DNA of 64,000 bases from CAWCWN01 sp963799245 (GTDB lineage: Bacteria; Chloroflexota; Ktedonobacteria; Ktedonobacterales; Ktedonobacteraceae), in the NCBI GenBank assembly GCA_963799245.1, contig CAWCWN010000003.1:806001-870000 (forward strand). Direction: 5' to 3'. Within the stretch, counting starts at the first letter, position 1; the number at the start of each line of letters is the position of its first letter. The translations under genes and the position numbers were made by a program. The notes under the pieces are model-generated. The model did not search any database and had not been told where the DNA came from. It worked only from the letters and a program-made list of their open reading frames with translations. Shown here one piece after another: positions 15,781-25,424 of the stretch.

Positions 15781-18700
15781 ATGGAACAGCCGGCCCTTTT
15801 AACTATTAAACGTAGCGATGCCACCCTGCGCTTTCGTCTTGATCTTCCCGAAAGCCCAACGCAACTCGCCCAGGAATATGTAACCGAGCTTACACCTGAG
15901 ATGCGTGAGCGATTACGCCGTGCACTACAGGCGGCAGCTCAGCATATGCAGACGATGGCCCTGACCGAGGTAAGGCGTCAGACGATGAAGTTGAGCGTGG
16001 TCAACGATTCCTTGCTGGTTTTGGGCCGCTTCCTTTTTGATACCATTCTTCCCCCCTCCATGCAAGAAGCCATGCATCAACTTGATGGCGCCCTCATTTT
16101 CAACACCAACACACCGGAAATACCCTGGGAGCTGCTCTACAAGGGTAGCGCAAAAAACGGGCGTTTCTTATGTCAACAAATAAGCATGGGACGCCAGGTA
16201 GCGGGCGGTGCTGACGGGCGCGCGCGCGCTCCCACCACGGTAGAGCGGGCCACGCGCAAAGTCGGACGTCGTGAGAGCCAGGGGCTCTCCGTGTTGTTCC
16301 TTGTCAATCCAAGCGGTGATCGCCCCGGCGCGGAGGAGGAGATCGCCACGCTCTGCACCACGCTGCCTGAGGCGGTGGCTCGCATTATTCTCTATCGTCA
16401 GCAGGCCAACCAGCTAGAGATGCGTTTACGCATCAGCGCCGATTACCCACAGGTGCTGCACTATGCCGGCCCAAACCCGACGATCTCGTCAAATGGAGAG
16501 CCGCTCCTGGCATTAGGAGGCAGCGTGCGTTTAGATGGACTGGCATTTGAGCCTTTACTGCAAAACCTGCCGCGTCGGCCCTTGATCTTTCTCAGCTATC
16601 ACGACGATGAGCGCCAGGCGCGCAATGGCAGCACTATGCCTGGACAACAAGAGCGCGATGAAACGATGGAGCGCGTTGCGGGTAACTTGATCAGCGCGGG
16701 AGCGGGCTCCGTGCTCATGCAGCGCTGGCCTGTCAATTCACAACGCACACGAGAATTCGCGGCCCTTTTTTATCAAGAACTGGCCGATGGAGTATCCCTA
16801 GGCGAGGCCATGCGCAGGGCGCGCGCAAGTATGGCGCAGAATCGACCGGAGGATCTGTCCTGGATGACCTACACGCTCTATGGAGATCCAACGCAACGCC
16901 TGATCACGATTTCGGCAGCCAGCAAAGAGCGCAATAATGAGCCGCGCTTCGATGCTTTTGATGATAGCCATATGATCTCTCCCATCATCCCTTCCTCTAA
17001 CGCACTCGAGCGGCGCTTTTTACAGGAGGTACTGGGGCTGGCCCTGGCCGAAGCTCGACGCATGCACAAGGACTACCTGGGAACGCCACATCTTTTCATC
17101 GCGCTGACCAAGCTGGATGGGGGCTGTACGCAGGATGCGCTGCGCACGCTGGGCTTTGCGCCTAAACAGGTGCGCGACGTGATTCGCCTGGCGCTGGGCA
17201 ACGGCAAGGCGACGAGCGATACGCCGATTTTGCCAACGCGCCGCTGCAAAGAGATTCTACAGACGGCGGAACGCAATGCGCTCAACGCCGGTTCAATCAC
17301 GATTGATGAGCGGGCGATAGCACAGGCTGTGCTCAGTGAGGGCGACGGGGTAACGCATGAATTGCTGACCAAACTCGGCATTAACCCGACCCAATTGATC
17401 GAATTGATCCTGTCCAGCAATGCACGTGCCCTGCTTGAGCTCGTGCCATCCGTGAGCGCAAATCCCTCAGTCTCCCCCGCTGAATTGCCAGTTGGCATCA
17501 GCCCCGAGATCGCGGTAAAGGGCAGCAATTCAGTGCTGGAGCGCCTGGGGCGAGATCTGACGAAGCAGGCGAGCATGAAACAACTCACGCCCCTGATTGG
17601 ACGCGAGAAGGAAATACGCCTGTTGATGCAAACATTGATGCTGAAGGATCGCAATAACCCGGTGCTTATCGGCGATTTTGGTGTGGGCAAGACAACTATA
17701 GTGGGAGGACTGGCCCAACGTATTGTTGATGGCAAAGTCCCCTTCGAGCTGCGCGGGAAACGCCTGATCGAACTCTCTGCCAGCTCACTCGTCGCGGGCA
17801 CGAAGTATCGCGGTGAATTTGAAGAGCGGCTCTTGAAGGTGCTGGAAGAGGCGGAAGGGAGTGGCAATATCATTCTCTTTATCGATGAGATGCACCTGCT
17901 TATTGGTACCGGGCGTGCGGCTGATGGCAGCATTGACGCGGCGGGCATTTTGAAGCCTGCGCTTGCTGGTGGGCACTTGCGCTGCATCGGCGCAACCACG
18001 CCCCAGGAATATCGCTTGATCGAAAAAGACGCGGCGATGGAGCGCCGGCTGCGGCCCGTAATGATCGAGGAGCCGGCGGTTGATGAGGCCCTGGCCATTC
18101 TTACAGGCATGCGAGAACTCTATGAGCAGCATCACAACGTCAGTATTACCAAAGAGGCGTTAGACGCGGCGGTCCAACTCTCCGTACAGTACCTCCCGAA
18201 TTTACGCCTGCCAGATAAAGCGTGCAGCGTGCTGGATGAAGCCTGCTCGCAGGCGCGTATCTTTTCAATGGAGGAGGCGTCCGAGGAAGAGGAAGATGCC
18301 GGGGGGCCGGCGAGCGAGTCCGAGCACGATGACAGCTTCGATGAACTGGAAGAGCAGCCAGTGATCACGCCCTCCATGATTGCCGAAGTGATTTCACACC
18401 GCACCGGTATACCGGTGCGAGCGCCCGGCCGCGAGGAGAGAGACCGTTTGCTCAACCTGGAGTCGCGCCTGAAGGCGCGCGTCATCGGCCAGGATGAGGC
18501 TATCAGTCGCGTCACACAGGCCATTCAAGTGGCCCGCGCCGGCCTCAAGCAGCGCAATCGCCCGGCGGGTGTCTTCCTGTTCCTGGGACCAACAGGCGTA
18601 GGAAAAACAGAGCTGGCGCGAGCCCTGGCGGCGGAGGTCTTTGGCTCAGATGAGCACCTGATTCGCATAGATATGTCAGAGTACATGGAGAAACATGCTG

Positions 18701-19431
18701 TTTCACGTATGGTTGGCGCACCTCCGGGCTATATCGGTCACGACCAGGAAGGCCAATTGACGGGTAAGCTACGCCGCCGCCCCCATTGCGTGGTATTGCT
18801 AGACGAGCTGGAGAAGGCACATCCAGAGGTATTCGATCTCTTCTTACAGGTCTTTGATGCAGGGCGCTTGACCGATGCCCAGGGACATACGGTGGATGCC
18901 CAGCACGCCATCTGGATTATGACATCCAACGTTGGTACCGACATGCTGGGCCGCTCGATGCCAAGCGGCTTCCGCGCCAGCGTTAAGGGGACGGCCGAAG
19001 AGATGCAGCGTGAGCGCCTGCTGGAACGTTTACGCCAGACCTTCCGCCCGGAGTTCCTCAACCGTATTGACGAGGTAGTAATCTTCCATCCCCTTGGCCA
19101 GGAACAGGCCCGTGCCATTACGCGCTTGCAGATGAATGAGCTGGCCGCCCGCCTGCTGGAACAGGGCCTGACCCTGCATGCTGAAGACAGCGCAATCGAC
19201 CTGCTCTGTAAAGAAGGTTTTAGCTCAACCCTGGGTGCCCGGCATCTACGCCGTGCCATCGAACGCCTGTTGACAGTGCCTCTCAGCCTGCGGATTTTAC
19301 TGGCGAACCTCCCCGAGCAGGGGGAGGTACATGTAAGGGCCGTGGAAGGGCAACTGGAGATCGACATCAGAGAGCCCGCAAGCAAGCAAGCCAAGGAAAT
19401 AGTGGTAGAGGCCGAGATTGATGCCATGTAG
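15781..19431 (+). CDS. CHAT pseudo-protease fused to a ClpABC-type Hsp100 unfoldase
   Basis: This 1,216-residue fusion begins with a CHAT (caspase-like) domain at residues 1-376. It keeps the fold markers IPWELLY and SAGAGSVLMQRWPV, but the catalytic His of the HxxGHG motif is Pro231 (LHYAGPN) and the catalytic Cys of the LSAC motif is His274 (LSYHDD). A Clp N-domain follows (about 405-545), then AAA+ D1 (Walker A GDFGVGKT near 631, Walker B ILFIDEM near 698), a short acidic linker in place of the coiled-coil M domain, D2 (Walker A GPTGVGKT near 936, Walker B VVLLDEL near 1004) and the D2 small domain. SGF sits where ClpC carries its ClpP-binding loop. A role in directed unfolding, with the CHAT part as sensor or adaptor, is inferred. 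Confidence 0.9.
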   Translation: MEQPALLTIKRSDATLRFRLDLPESPTQLAQEYVTELTPEMRERLRRALQAAAQHMQTMALTEVRRQTMKLSVVNDSLLVLGRFLFDTILPPSMQEAMHQLDGALIFNTNTPEIPWELLYKGSAKNGRFLCQQISMGRQVAGGADGRARAPTTVERATRKVGRRESQGLSVLFLVNPSGDRPGAEEEIATLCTTLPEAVARIILYRQQANQLEMRLRISADYPQVLHYAGPNPTISSNGEPLLALGGSVRLDGLAFEPLLQNLPRRPLIFLSYHDDERQARNGSTMPGQQERDETMERVAGNLISAGAGSVLMQRWPVNSQRTREFAALFYQELADGVSLGEAMRRARASMAQNRPEDLSWMTYTLYGDPTQRLITISAASKERNNEPRFDAFDDSHMISPIIPSSNALERRFLQEVLGLALAEARRMHKDYLGTPHLFIALTKLDGGCTQDALRTLGFAPKQVRDVIRLALGNGKATSDTPILPTRRCKEILQTAERNALNAGSITIDERAIAQAVLSEGDGVTHELLTKLGINPTQLIELILSSNARALLELVPSVSANPSVSPAELPVGISPEIAVKGSNSVLERLGRDLTKQASMKQLTPLIGREKEIRLLMQTLMLKDRNNPVLIGDFGVGKTTIVGGLAQRIVDGKVPFELRGKRLIELSASSLVAGTKYRGEFEERLLKVLEEAEGSGNIILFIDEMHLLIGTGRAADGSIDAAGILKPALAGGHLRCIGATTPQEYRLIEKDAAMERRLRPVMIEEPAVDEALAILTGMRELYEQHHNVSITKEALDAAVQLSVQYLPNLRLPDKACSVLDEACSQARIFSMEEASEEEEDAGGPASESEHDDSFDELEEQPVITPSMIAEVISHRTGIPVRAPGREERDRLLNLESRLKARVIGQDEAISRVTQAIQVARAGLKQRNRPAGVFLFLGPTGVGKTELARALAAEVFGSDEHLIRIDMSEYMEKHAVSRMVGAPPGYIGHDQEGQLTGKLRRRPHCVVLLDELEKAHPEVFDLFLQVFDAGRLTDAQGHTVDAQHAIWIMTSNVGTDMLGRSMPSGFRASVKGTAEEMQRERLLERLRQTFRPEFLNRIDEVVIFHPLGQEQARAITRLQMNELAARLLEQGLTLHAEDSAIDLLCKEGFSSTLGARHLRRAIERLLTVPLSLRILLANLPEQGEVHVRAVEGQLEIDIREPASKQAKEIVVEAEIDAM

Positions 19432-19502
19432 CCGCAATATGCATTCACGCAGCGAGGGAAGCCGGGAAATAGTGCAGGGCTCTTTGAGTGGTGGCGTGGC
19501 CC

Positions 19503-20009
19503 TCACTCCGCTCCGATCTCGCCCTCCCGTCCCGGCTCGTCAGCCCTGCTAGCACGATTTTTGAGAAGGCCAAGCGCCAGTAAAACCAACCCCACGGCAA
19601 TGCCCAGCCACAGGATATTCGGACTGCCATCCCAGGTAACAACGTTGCCGAGGAAGGTGACGGCCAGCAGAACAATAATCACATTAATGAGGATAATATC
19701 GAGGTCCTCGATATTGGAGATGCTCAACCAGCGCGGTGTAGGCAGGCTATTATCGACAAAGAGCTCATAAAGACCAAGTGCGATAATGTACAGGACGGCG
19801 CCGAGCAAGAAGAGATCAATCATCTGTATACTTTCAACGGCCAGGTGCTTGCCCTCCTGAGCCGTAAATCCGGAATGAGTAAAGGCCTCTATTATGATGT
19901 TCACCACAGCGATACCGGTGTAAATAAGTAAGGTGAGCGAGATCAGTAAGGTCCCTATGATAGCTATAAGGATCAGGTAACGGGTAGAAGCAAAGAGCTT
20001 GCGCAGCAC
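19503..20009 (-). CDS. yqhA: YqhA family membrane protein (UPF0114)
   Basis: The 168-residue protein has four hydrophobic segments (about residues 10-35, 62-82, 105-125 and 130-150) and the family motif ALGLYELFVDNSLPTPRWLSI followed by NIEDLDIILINVI. YqhA proteins are conserved inner-membrane proteins of unknown function. The start is GTG, supported by AAGGAGG nine bases upstream. The C-terminal tail is charged (RASRADEPGREGEIGAE). It is convergent with the CHAT-Clp gene and divergent from the small zinc protein gene. Confidence 0.85.
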   Translation of the reverse strand: MLRKLFASTRYLILIAIIGTLLISLTLLIYTGIAVVNIIIEAFTHSGFTAQEGKHLAVESIQMIDLFLLGAVLYIIALGLYELFVDNSLPTPRWLSISNIEDLDIILINVIIVLLAVTFLGNVVTWDGSPNILWLGIAVGLVLLALGLLKNRASRADEPGREGEIGAE

Positions 20010-20101
20010 GAGGTTGTTCCTCCTTGGTCAATGTTTTGAGCAGCTTTCCTTGATAGTATACTCTATTGCGAAATCAGGCCCGGCACGCTCTGCTGTGAGC
20101 A

Positions 20102-20140
20102 GGGAGGGGAGGGAGGGAGGGGCTGTGTTTGTGGTATGAT
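20102..20140 (+). promoter_or_regulatory. G-quadruplex motif overlapping the -35 region of an extended -10 promoter
   Basis: Five runs of three or four G separated by single A bases lie at 20102-20122. Eighteen bases after the run is TG-G-TATGAT (20132-20140), an extended -10 element. The G-tract therefore covers the place where a -35 box would be. It sits upstream of the small zinc-protein gene, with a short hairpin (CGGGCA-TGCTG-TGCCCG, near 20166) in the leader. Confidence 0.45.
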
Positions 20141-20214
20141 ACACGTAGAGTTATTCATTTTACTACGGGCATGCTGTGCCCGCGGCATGATAGAGTTCAA
20201 GGAGAATACAGGCC

Positions 20215-20385
20215 ATGAAAGCCGTAAAGACACATGTTGGCCGCTGCGACACCTGTGGTGAGCCAGCCGCATATGCGCAGTTGCTGGCGGGAGGGCGAAC
20301 ATTCCGCTTTTGCGAGCAGCACGCCCCATTACAGGTAAAAAAGCAGGCCGAAGCGACAGCGGTCAGCGAGAACCACAAAAAGTAG
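20215..20385 (+). CDS. Small zinc-binding protein
   Basis: This 56-residue protein has the pattern CDTCGEPAAYAQLL ... FRFCEQHAP. Two cysteine pairs or Cys/His ligands would make a treble-clef or zinc-ribbon knuckle, and a charged helical tail rich in Lys and Glu follows. It resembles small zinc-ribbon proteins seen beside regulators and ribosomal genes in many bacteria. GGAG lies ten bases upstream of ATG. The stop codon is eight bases from the end of the convergent sensor kinase gene. The partner and function are unknown. Confidence 0.65.
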   Translation: MKAVKTHVGRCDTCGEPAAYAQLLAGGRTFRFCEQHAPLQVKKQAEATAVSENHKK

Positions 20386-20393
20386 TATAGCGG

Positions 20394-23300
20394 CTACGCC
20401 AGCGGGAGCTGGACATGAAACGTGGAGCCTTCACCTGGAATACCGTTACTTTCAATCCAGATCTTTCCACCCATGGCTTCAATGAGGCGGCGTGAAATGT
20501 ATAACCCCAGGCCTGAGCCCCGCACGGGGCTATTTATATCGCTTTCGAGGCGCACAAAGCGCTCAAAGAGACGGGCCTGGTCGTGAAGTGTAATGCCTTT
20601 CCCTTTATCAGTCACACTGATAATCGCGTAGCGATCATGGTCAAGGATCGCGTGAGCAGAGTAACGCAGCGGCGTTTGCGGCTGCGAGTACTTTAGCGCA
20701 TTTGCGCTAAGATTGACAAGCACCTGGCGGAAGCGAGCTGGATCGGCATAGACGGCAAGTTGGGGTGGAATGGAGATATGCACCTCGCGTTGCTCATGTG
20801 TCAGGTGTGGTTCGATAAGATTGATGACGCTGTCGAGCATATCCTGTATTAACACACGCTCCGTGTAGGTAGAGCGAATACCCGCTTCAAATTCCAGGCG
20901 GCTTGCATCCATAACATTATGCAGCAGCACAACCAGCTCATCACAACTGCGTTGTGCTTTTTGCAAAAATTCACGCCGCTGCCCGGCCGGGATGATTTCA
21001 TCGTATTGAGCAATAAGCTCGATATATCCCTGTACCGAAGTCAAGGGGGTGCGCAGTTCATGGGAAGCCGTTATCATAAACTGATCTTTGAGCTGGTCAA
21101 GTTCCTGCTGGCGTTGGTGGGCACGGCGCAGGCGCTCGTAGAGCTGTGCATTTGTCAGAGCAACCGCCGCCTGCTCGGCAAAATCCTGTGCCAGGGATAA
21201 ATCCCCTTTTACAAAGGGAATCTGGTCATATTCCCCCGTGGCAGGCGAACGCGCCAGGACGAGCAGGCCGATTGGATCCCCCCCGGCAATCAAGGGGGCA
21301 AGAACCGCGGTATGTACGCATTTCCAGGCAAGTTTCTGCCGCAGCAGAGAGGGGGCATGATTACCTGCTTCTCGACTCAAGCCGGGCAGCGCGAGCTTGG
21401 CTGTATCTTTTGTCAATCTATAGATTTCCGATCTGCCCATGAGCTGCCTCCCGAAAGAGCCATGGGGCGACTGGAGTTGTATCAGTACAGGCTGCGACGA
21501 GCTAAGGATCTGTCCTTCATACTCATATAAACCTATGGTCGGCCAGTCGTCGAGCGCCGCAGGCGGCTCCTGAGCGGCGGAAAACGAGGCAAGCGGCAGG
21601 AGGTACTCGCTGTCATTCAAGCCATAGAGAACGACATACTCTGCGCGCAGCGCATGTGCGGCTTCGCTGCAAACCAGCTCATGAATTTCGACGGGTTCTA
21701 CCACGGCAGAATTGAGCCGCGTCGCAATATTGGCCATGGCCTTGGCAAAGATTTCCCGCTCACAAATTGTCTGATAGAGGCGCGTATGTTCGATGGCAGG
21801 AGCGATCTGCTCGGCATAGGTACGGGCGAATTGCGCATCGTGTTCGCTAAAAAGCTGCTCGCTACAGCTGGCATAGCAGAGCGTGCCCAGCACCTGCTGC
21901 TGATAGATCAGGGGCACAAAAAGGGTAGAGCGAATATGATGCTCGCGCTGCCAGGTCTCTAACTCGGCTGGCAGTTTCAGGGCCTGCTTGCTCAGGATTA
22001 CTTGGCATTCCTTTTCAACCAGCAGGTCACCTTTCCCGAGCTTTGCCCCCTGCAGGCTCCAGGAGCTGGGCGCCGGATCAGCGGAAGCGCTCGCAACGAT
22101 GCGCAGGCGCGTATGCTCGGCGAGTGGCAATGTGTACTCCTCCAATAAAACAAGCACCGCGGCATCGAAGCCGAACTTTGAAGTTGCGCTTGTAACGATG
22201 CGCTCGCACAGGCGGTCAAAGTCAAGCAAGTTGGTTAACTCGGTGGCGAGTATACGTAATTGCTCCGCCTCTTGACGGCCCTGCTCACGCTCCCGTAGCA
22301 GAAGATTATTTTCTCGCGTCGTGATCACATAACGCATTGTAACAAGTATACCAACCACCGTCGCGATAATGATCAGGACAAGTGAGAGCAGCGAACGGTG
22401 TATATTTTGCGTATAATCGCTATATTCGCTGTAGAGCAAGAGCAGCAGCAACAGAGTCAGAGGCAGGTATATAAGCATTCCCTGGGTAAGAATGCGTGCG
22501 CGCTGGAATTTTTTTGCGCGTCGAAAGTGCGAGGTATCCAGGTGCGTAATGGACTGAGCAGAGTGTGCCTGTTCGCTGTAGGCACGGTAGGCAATCGCGG
22601 AATACTGATAGACCGCGGAGAGGCCAAACAATAGAAAGCCCATAAACCAGAAAGGATCGATATAGGGTGTGCCCGTGTAATAAGAGCCCCTGGCAAGACC
22701 ATACGCATAAGCGGTGTCGGCCCAGATCTGGCAGAGGATACCGGCGGCAAACACGAGCAAAGAAGTACGTAAAATAGTCTCTGTACGGCGCAGCATGAGC
22801 AGGATAATGCCCAGGATGAGGAGGATACCCCAGACGGGATATGAGACCGTCACAGCGCTTGCCCAGCCGCCATGGGCGACGCTGGCCGCAAAAATCGTAT
22901 AAATGAAGAAGTACCACATGATGCCAAAGAGACAGAGCGTTGTAATGAGCGCATCAAGGGCGATGCGTATGCGAAAGCGCAGGGCGGTGGGCGTAATGAG
23001 CAGTCCGGCGAAGGTAAGCGGGTAGAACAAAGTAAAGCAGATATCGGCGAGCGAGGGAACCAGGTTGACGCTCCCCGTCTGTTCCAGGTAGGTATAGTAG
23101 AGGCCGCCCAGGCAATTTGCCAGCAAGCCAATGCCAATCAGCAGCCACGCCAGCTGGTGGCGTCGAGCGAACTGCACTGGACCACGCCGTGCCCGCCGCG
23201 CGGCCAGGCAGGCGAATAAGGCTCCGGTGGCTGAACTGAGAGGATACAACACGTTGGAAAAAAGGTTCAGGCCATTGTAGCCGCCAATTCCAAAGAGACA

Positions 23301-23414
23301 CCAGAAGAAGGAAATAGTGATGATGACGAGCGAGCATGTCGTGGCCAGATAATTTTGTCGCTCCAGTTTTTGCAGATACGTACGGGTTAAGTCGGCATTT
23401 ATAGTCGTCTTCAA
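20394..23414 (-). CDS. Multi-pass sensor histidine kinase with GAF domains
   Basis: The 1,006-residue kinase begins with about nine hydrophobic segments (residues 25-350, the last at LSLVLIIIATVVGILVTMRY), followed by a coiled linker (REREQGRQEAEQLRILATEL). Two GAF-like domains lie at about 395-540 and 560-745. The H-box is FMITASHELRTPLTSVQGY near residue 785. The HATPase domain has an N-box (NLSANALKYS), DKGKGI and RGSGLGLYISRRL. No receiver domain is attached and no response regulator is adjacent. The start is read as TTG after AGAGG, because no ATG precedes the first membrane helix. Its signal is unknown. Confidence 0.88.
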   Translation of the reverse strand: MKTTINADLTRTYLQKLERQNYLATTCSLVIITISFFWCLFGIGGYNGLNLFSNVLYPLSSATGALFACLAARRARRGPVQFARRHQLAWLLIGIGLLANCLGGLYYTYLEQTGSVNLVPSLADICFTLFYPLTFAGLLITPTALRFRIRIALDALITTLCLFGIMWYFFIYTIFAASVAHGGWASAVTVSYPVWGILLILGIILLMLRRTETILRTSLLVFAAGILCQIWADTAYAYGLARGSYYTGTPYIDPFWFMGFLLFGLSAVYQYSAIAYRAYSEQAHSAQSITHLDTSHFRRAKKFQRARILTQGMLIYLPLTLLLLLLLYSEYSDYTQNIHRSLLSLVLIIIATVVGILVTMRYVITTRENNLLLREREQGRQEAEQLRILATELTNLLDFDRLCERIVTSATSKFGFDAAVLVLLEEYTLPLAEHTRLRIVASASADPAPSSWSLQGAKLGKGDLLVEKECQVILSKQALKLPAELETWQREHHIRSTLFVPLIYQQQVLGTLCYASCSEQLFSEHDAQFARTYAEQIAPAIEHTRLYQTICEREIFAKAMANIATRLNSAVVEPVEIHELVCSEAAHALRAEYVVLYGLNDSEYLLPLASFSAAQEPPAALDDWPTIGLYEYEGQILSSSQPVLIQLQSPHGSFGRQLMGRSEIYRLTKDTAKLALPGLSREAGNHAPSLLRQKLAWKCVHTAVLAPLIAGGDPIGLLVLARSPATGEYDQIPFVKGDLSLAQDFAEQAAVALTNAQLYERLRRAHQRQQELDQLKDQFMITASHELRTPLTSVQGYIELIAQYDEIIPAGQRREFLQKAQRSCDELVVLLHNVMDASRLEFEAGIRSTYTERVLIQDMLDSVINLIEPHLTHEQREVHISIPPQLAVYADPARFRQVLVNLSANALKYSQPQTPLRYSAHAILDHDRYAIISVTDKGKGITLHDQARLFERFVRLESDINSPVRGSGLGLYISRRLIEAMGGKIWIESNGIPGEGSTFHVQLPLA

Positions 23415-23809
23415 AGATGCCTCTACACTTCTATTATCCCGAATTCTGCATCAAAATCATAGATGATTGTGTATCAACTACACAGAGACCTACGTATAGT
23501 ATATCCAAACATAGGAATATTGTCACCTTTTTGCGCGTGCACTAGGAATTATTGATACGCAGGCCATCTATGTATAATATTCTTACATATCCCTGACTGC
23601 GCCTGCCCGCGCTACCCCATTAATATTTCCTTGCGTTCAGCAGAAGCGTTTCTGGACGACTATGGTACAAGTTGAGGCGAGCGTACAAAAGACCCGCTGC
23701 CTGTTCTAGGCGTTGCTATACTGAATATAGATCATTGGCTGCAACATAGAAGGGAGCGGCCCTCCTCACATCACGGGAACTGATATATACAAGGTGAAAG
23801 GAATAATGT
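23415..23809 (+). promoter_or_regulatory. Divergent intergenic region with one promoter candidate
   Basis: No gene is seen in these 395 bases between the sensor kinase and the toroid-like protein. TTGATA at 23552-23557 and TAATAT at 23575-23580 are 17 bases apart and point rightward, which would give a leader of about 220 bases for the gene at 23810. No riboswitch fold was recognised. Confidence 0.4.
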
Positions 23810-25225
23810 GTGAAAGACCCCAAGTTTCAAAAGAAGTCATTTTTCACTCGCTCGCTGTATCCAAGAATAGCGGGTCTCCTGCTGCTTATCATACTTCTTG
23901 TTGCTCTGCCGCTCATTATTCTCTCTGTTTCGCATAGGCAACAGGCGGCCCATCAAGCTACACCCACTCCCCTTGCGGGCAATTCGACCCCCGGCCCTGG
24001 CAATTCGACCCCCGGCCCTGGCAACTCGACGCTTAAGAACGTCGAGGTGTCTATCCTGGACAACATCATGCAGAACGGCTTTAACCCTCATACGCCGGGG
24101 GGGGGGCTATGGGTGAACTGGCGCTATGGGACCACCCCCTTGCAAACCAATATTAATGGCTCGGGTACGGTCGGAGGCATGGGTATGGACCATGACCGTT
24201 TAACCGATATCCGCTATCTGCATAATCTGTGGTTGTATACGCAGCAAAATCCCAACGATAAACGCTATGAAAGTGAAATCGCCAGATATACGCCTATTGT
24301 GAAAGCTGAATTTGCCGGCACCGTCGATCAAAGGGGCTGGCTGTTCGATGAAGAATTCCTGGATTTATACAACCTTTCGCATGATAGCTTCTATCGCGAT
24401 ACGGCCATTGGTATGGCTGCGGGTTATGCGAAAGCCATAGATCCGGCTGTGGGGATTATCTACAAGAAGAACGCTCAACATCCCCAGGGATACTACCGGC
24501 CGAGCGATGACCTGGAGGCCGCCTGCGCAATGATCATGGCCGGGACGCTGTTTCATCATCCCGAGTGGGTGCAGCAGGGACAGGCCATGTTGAATTTTCT
24601 CTATGCGCATGCCTACATTCCGACCTACCACACCTTCGCCGACCAGATGGATCAGGTATTAACACCAGATGGTGGGGTCAATCCCAGCGAGGTATTCTTC
24701 GTCGGCCCATTCAAGTACTATACCATTCGTGGCGATTCCTTGCGCATGGGCAATATCAACCAGATGATCATTTCGCTCCTGCACACCTATCAAATCACCC
24801 ACACCTCGGACTATCTGGCCAGGGCCGAGGATCTTCTCGACCCCTTATCACTGCCGGCGAACTCACTGGGTATGTGGGATACCACTCACCTGGGGTATTA
24901 CTCAGCGGTCACCTTCAAGGGTTCGACGCCTCAGCAGCCGGGCTCTATAAAAGTTTCCAAAGGCAATAAAGAGGCCGGCAGGCAGGTGCTGATGCTCTGG
25001 GCGTACCACCTGGCGGACCAGTTTACCTCCAACCGCTACCAGAAAATGGAGCAGCTGATGCTCAAGGTCGCCCTCAACGATGTCTATTATGCGCCGGGGC
25101 ATGGGGTCATGTATGAGGTCAGGTCCGACTGGTCACTGCTGACGTTCCCCAATCAGACCCCCGCAAATGTGGTCACTACGGAAGCGATGGGTTGCGAACT
25201 GGAAAGCCTGTTTTCAGTGCGCTAA
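23810..25225 (+). CDS. Membrane-anchored protein, probably an (alpha/alpha) toroid glycosidase-like fold
   Basis: The 471-residue protein has an N-terminal membrane anchor (IAGLLLLIILLVALPLIILSV) and a short extracellular linker made of GNSTPGP repeats. The large domain has a helix-hairpin pattern, with aromatic and acidic loop motifs (GWLFDEEFLDLYNLSHDSFY, GYYRPSDDLEAACAMIMAG, MYEVRSDWS) typical of six-hairpin glycoside hydrolases. No family could be named, and catalytic acids cannot be assigned safely. GTG at 23810 is the start, because the ATG four bases earlier meets TGA at once. A 10-base G run in the coding sequence (24097-24106) could cause slippage. Confidence 0.6.
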   Translation: MKDPKFQKKSFFTRSLYPRIAGLLLLIILLVALPLIILSVSHRQQAAHQATPTPLAGNSTPGPGNSTPGPGNSTLKNVEVSILDNIMQNGFNPHTPGGGLWVNWRYGTTPLQTNINGSGTVGGMGMDHDRLTDIRYLHNLWLYTQQNPNDKRYESEIARYTPIVKAEFAGTVDQRGWLFDEEFLDLYNLSHDSFYRDTAIGMAAGYAKAIDPAVGIIYKKNAQHPQGYYRPSDDLEAACAMIMAGTLFHHPEWVQQGQAMLNFLYAHAYIPTYHTFADQMDQVLTPDGGVNPSEVFFVGPFKYYTIRGDSLRMGNINQMIISLLHTYQITHTSDYLARAEDLLDPLSLPANSLGMWDTTHLGYYSAVTFKGSTPQQPGSIKVSKGNKEAGRQVLMLWAYHLADQFTSNRYQKMEQLMLKVALNDVYYAPGHGVMYEVRSDWSLLTFPNQTPANVVTTEAMGCELESLFSVR

Positions 25226-25424
25226 ATCGGCGCGCGCCTGCTTCAAGCAGCGAGCAAGAGACTACCAGCGCAAACCCCGGGTACGGCTGCGCAAACATAT
25301 GCTATGATGCTATACATGCCAAGCAACCTGTACGTTCATGAGGAGATATGCCGCAAAGCACGGTGACGGCAGAGCAGCGATTGGCGCCGGCCGTAAAGCA
25401 GGCTTGCCAGTGGAGGTTTTGAGC

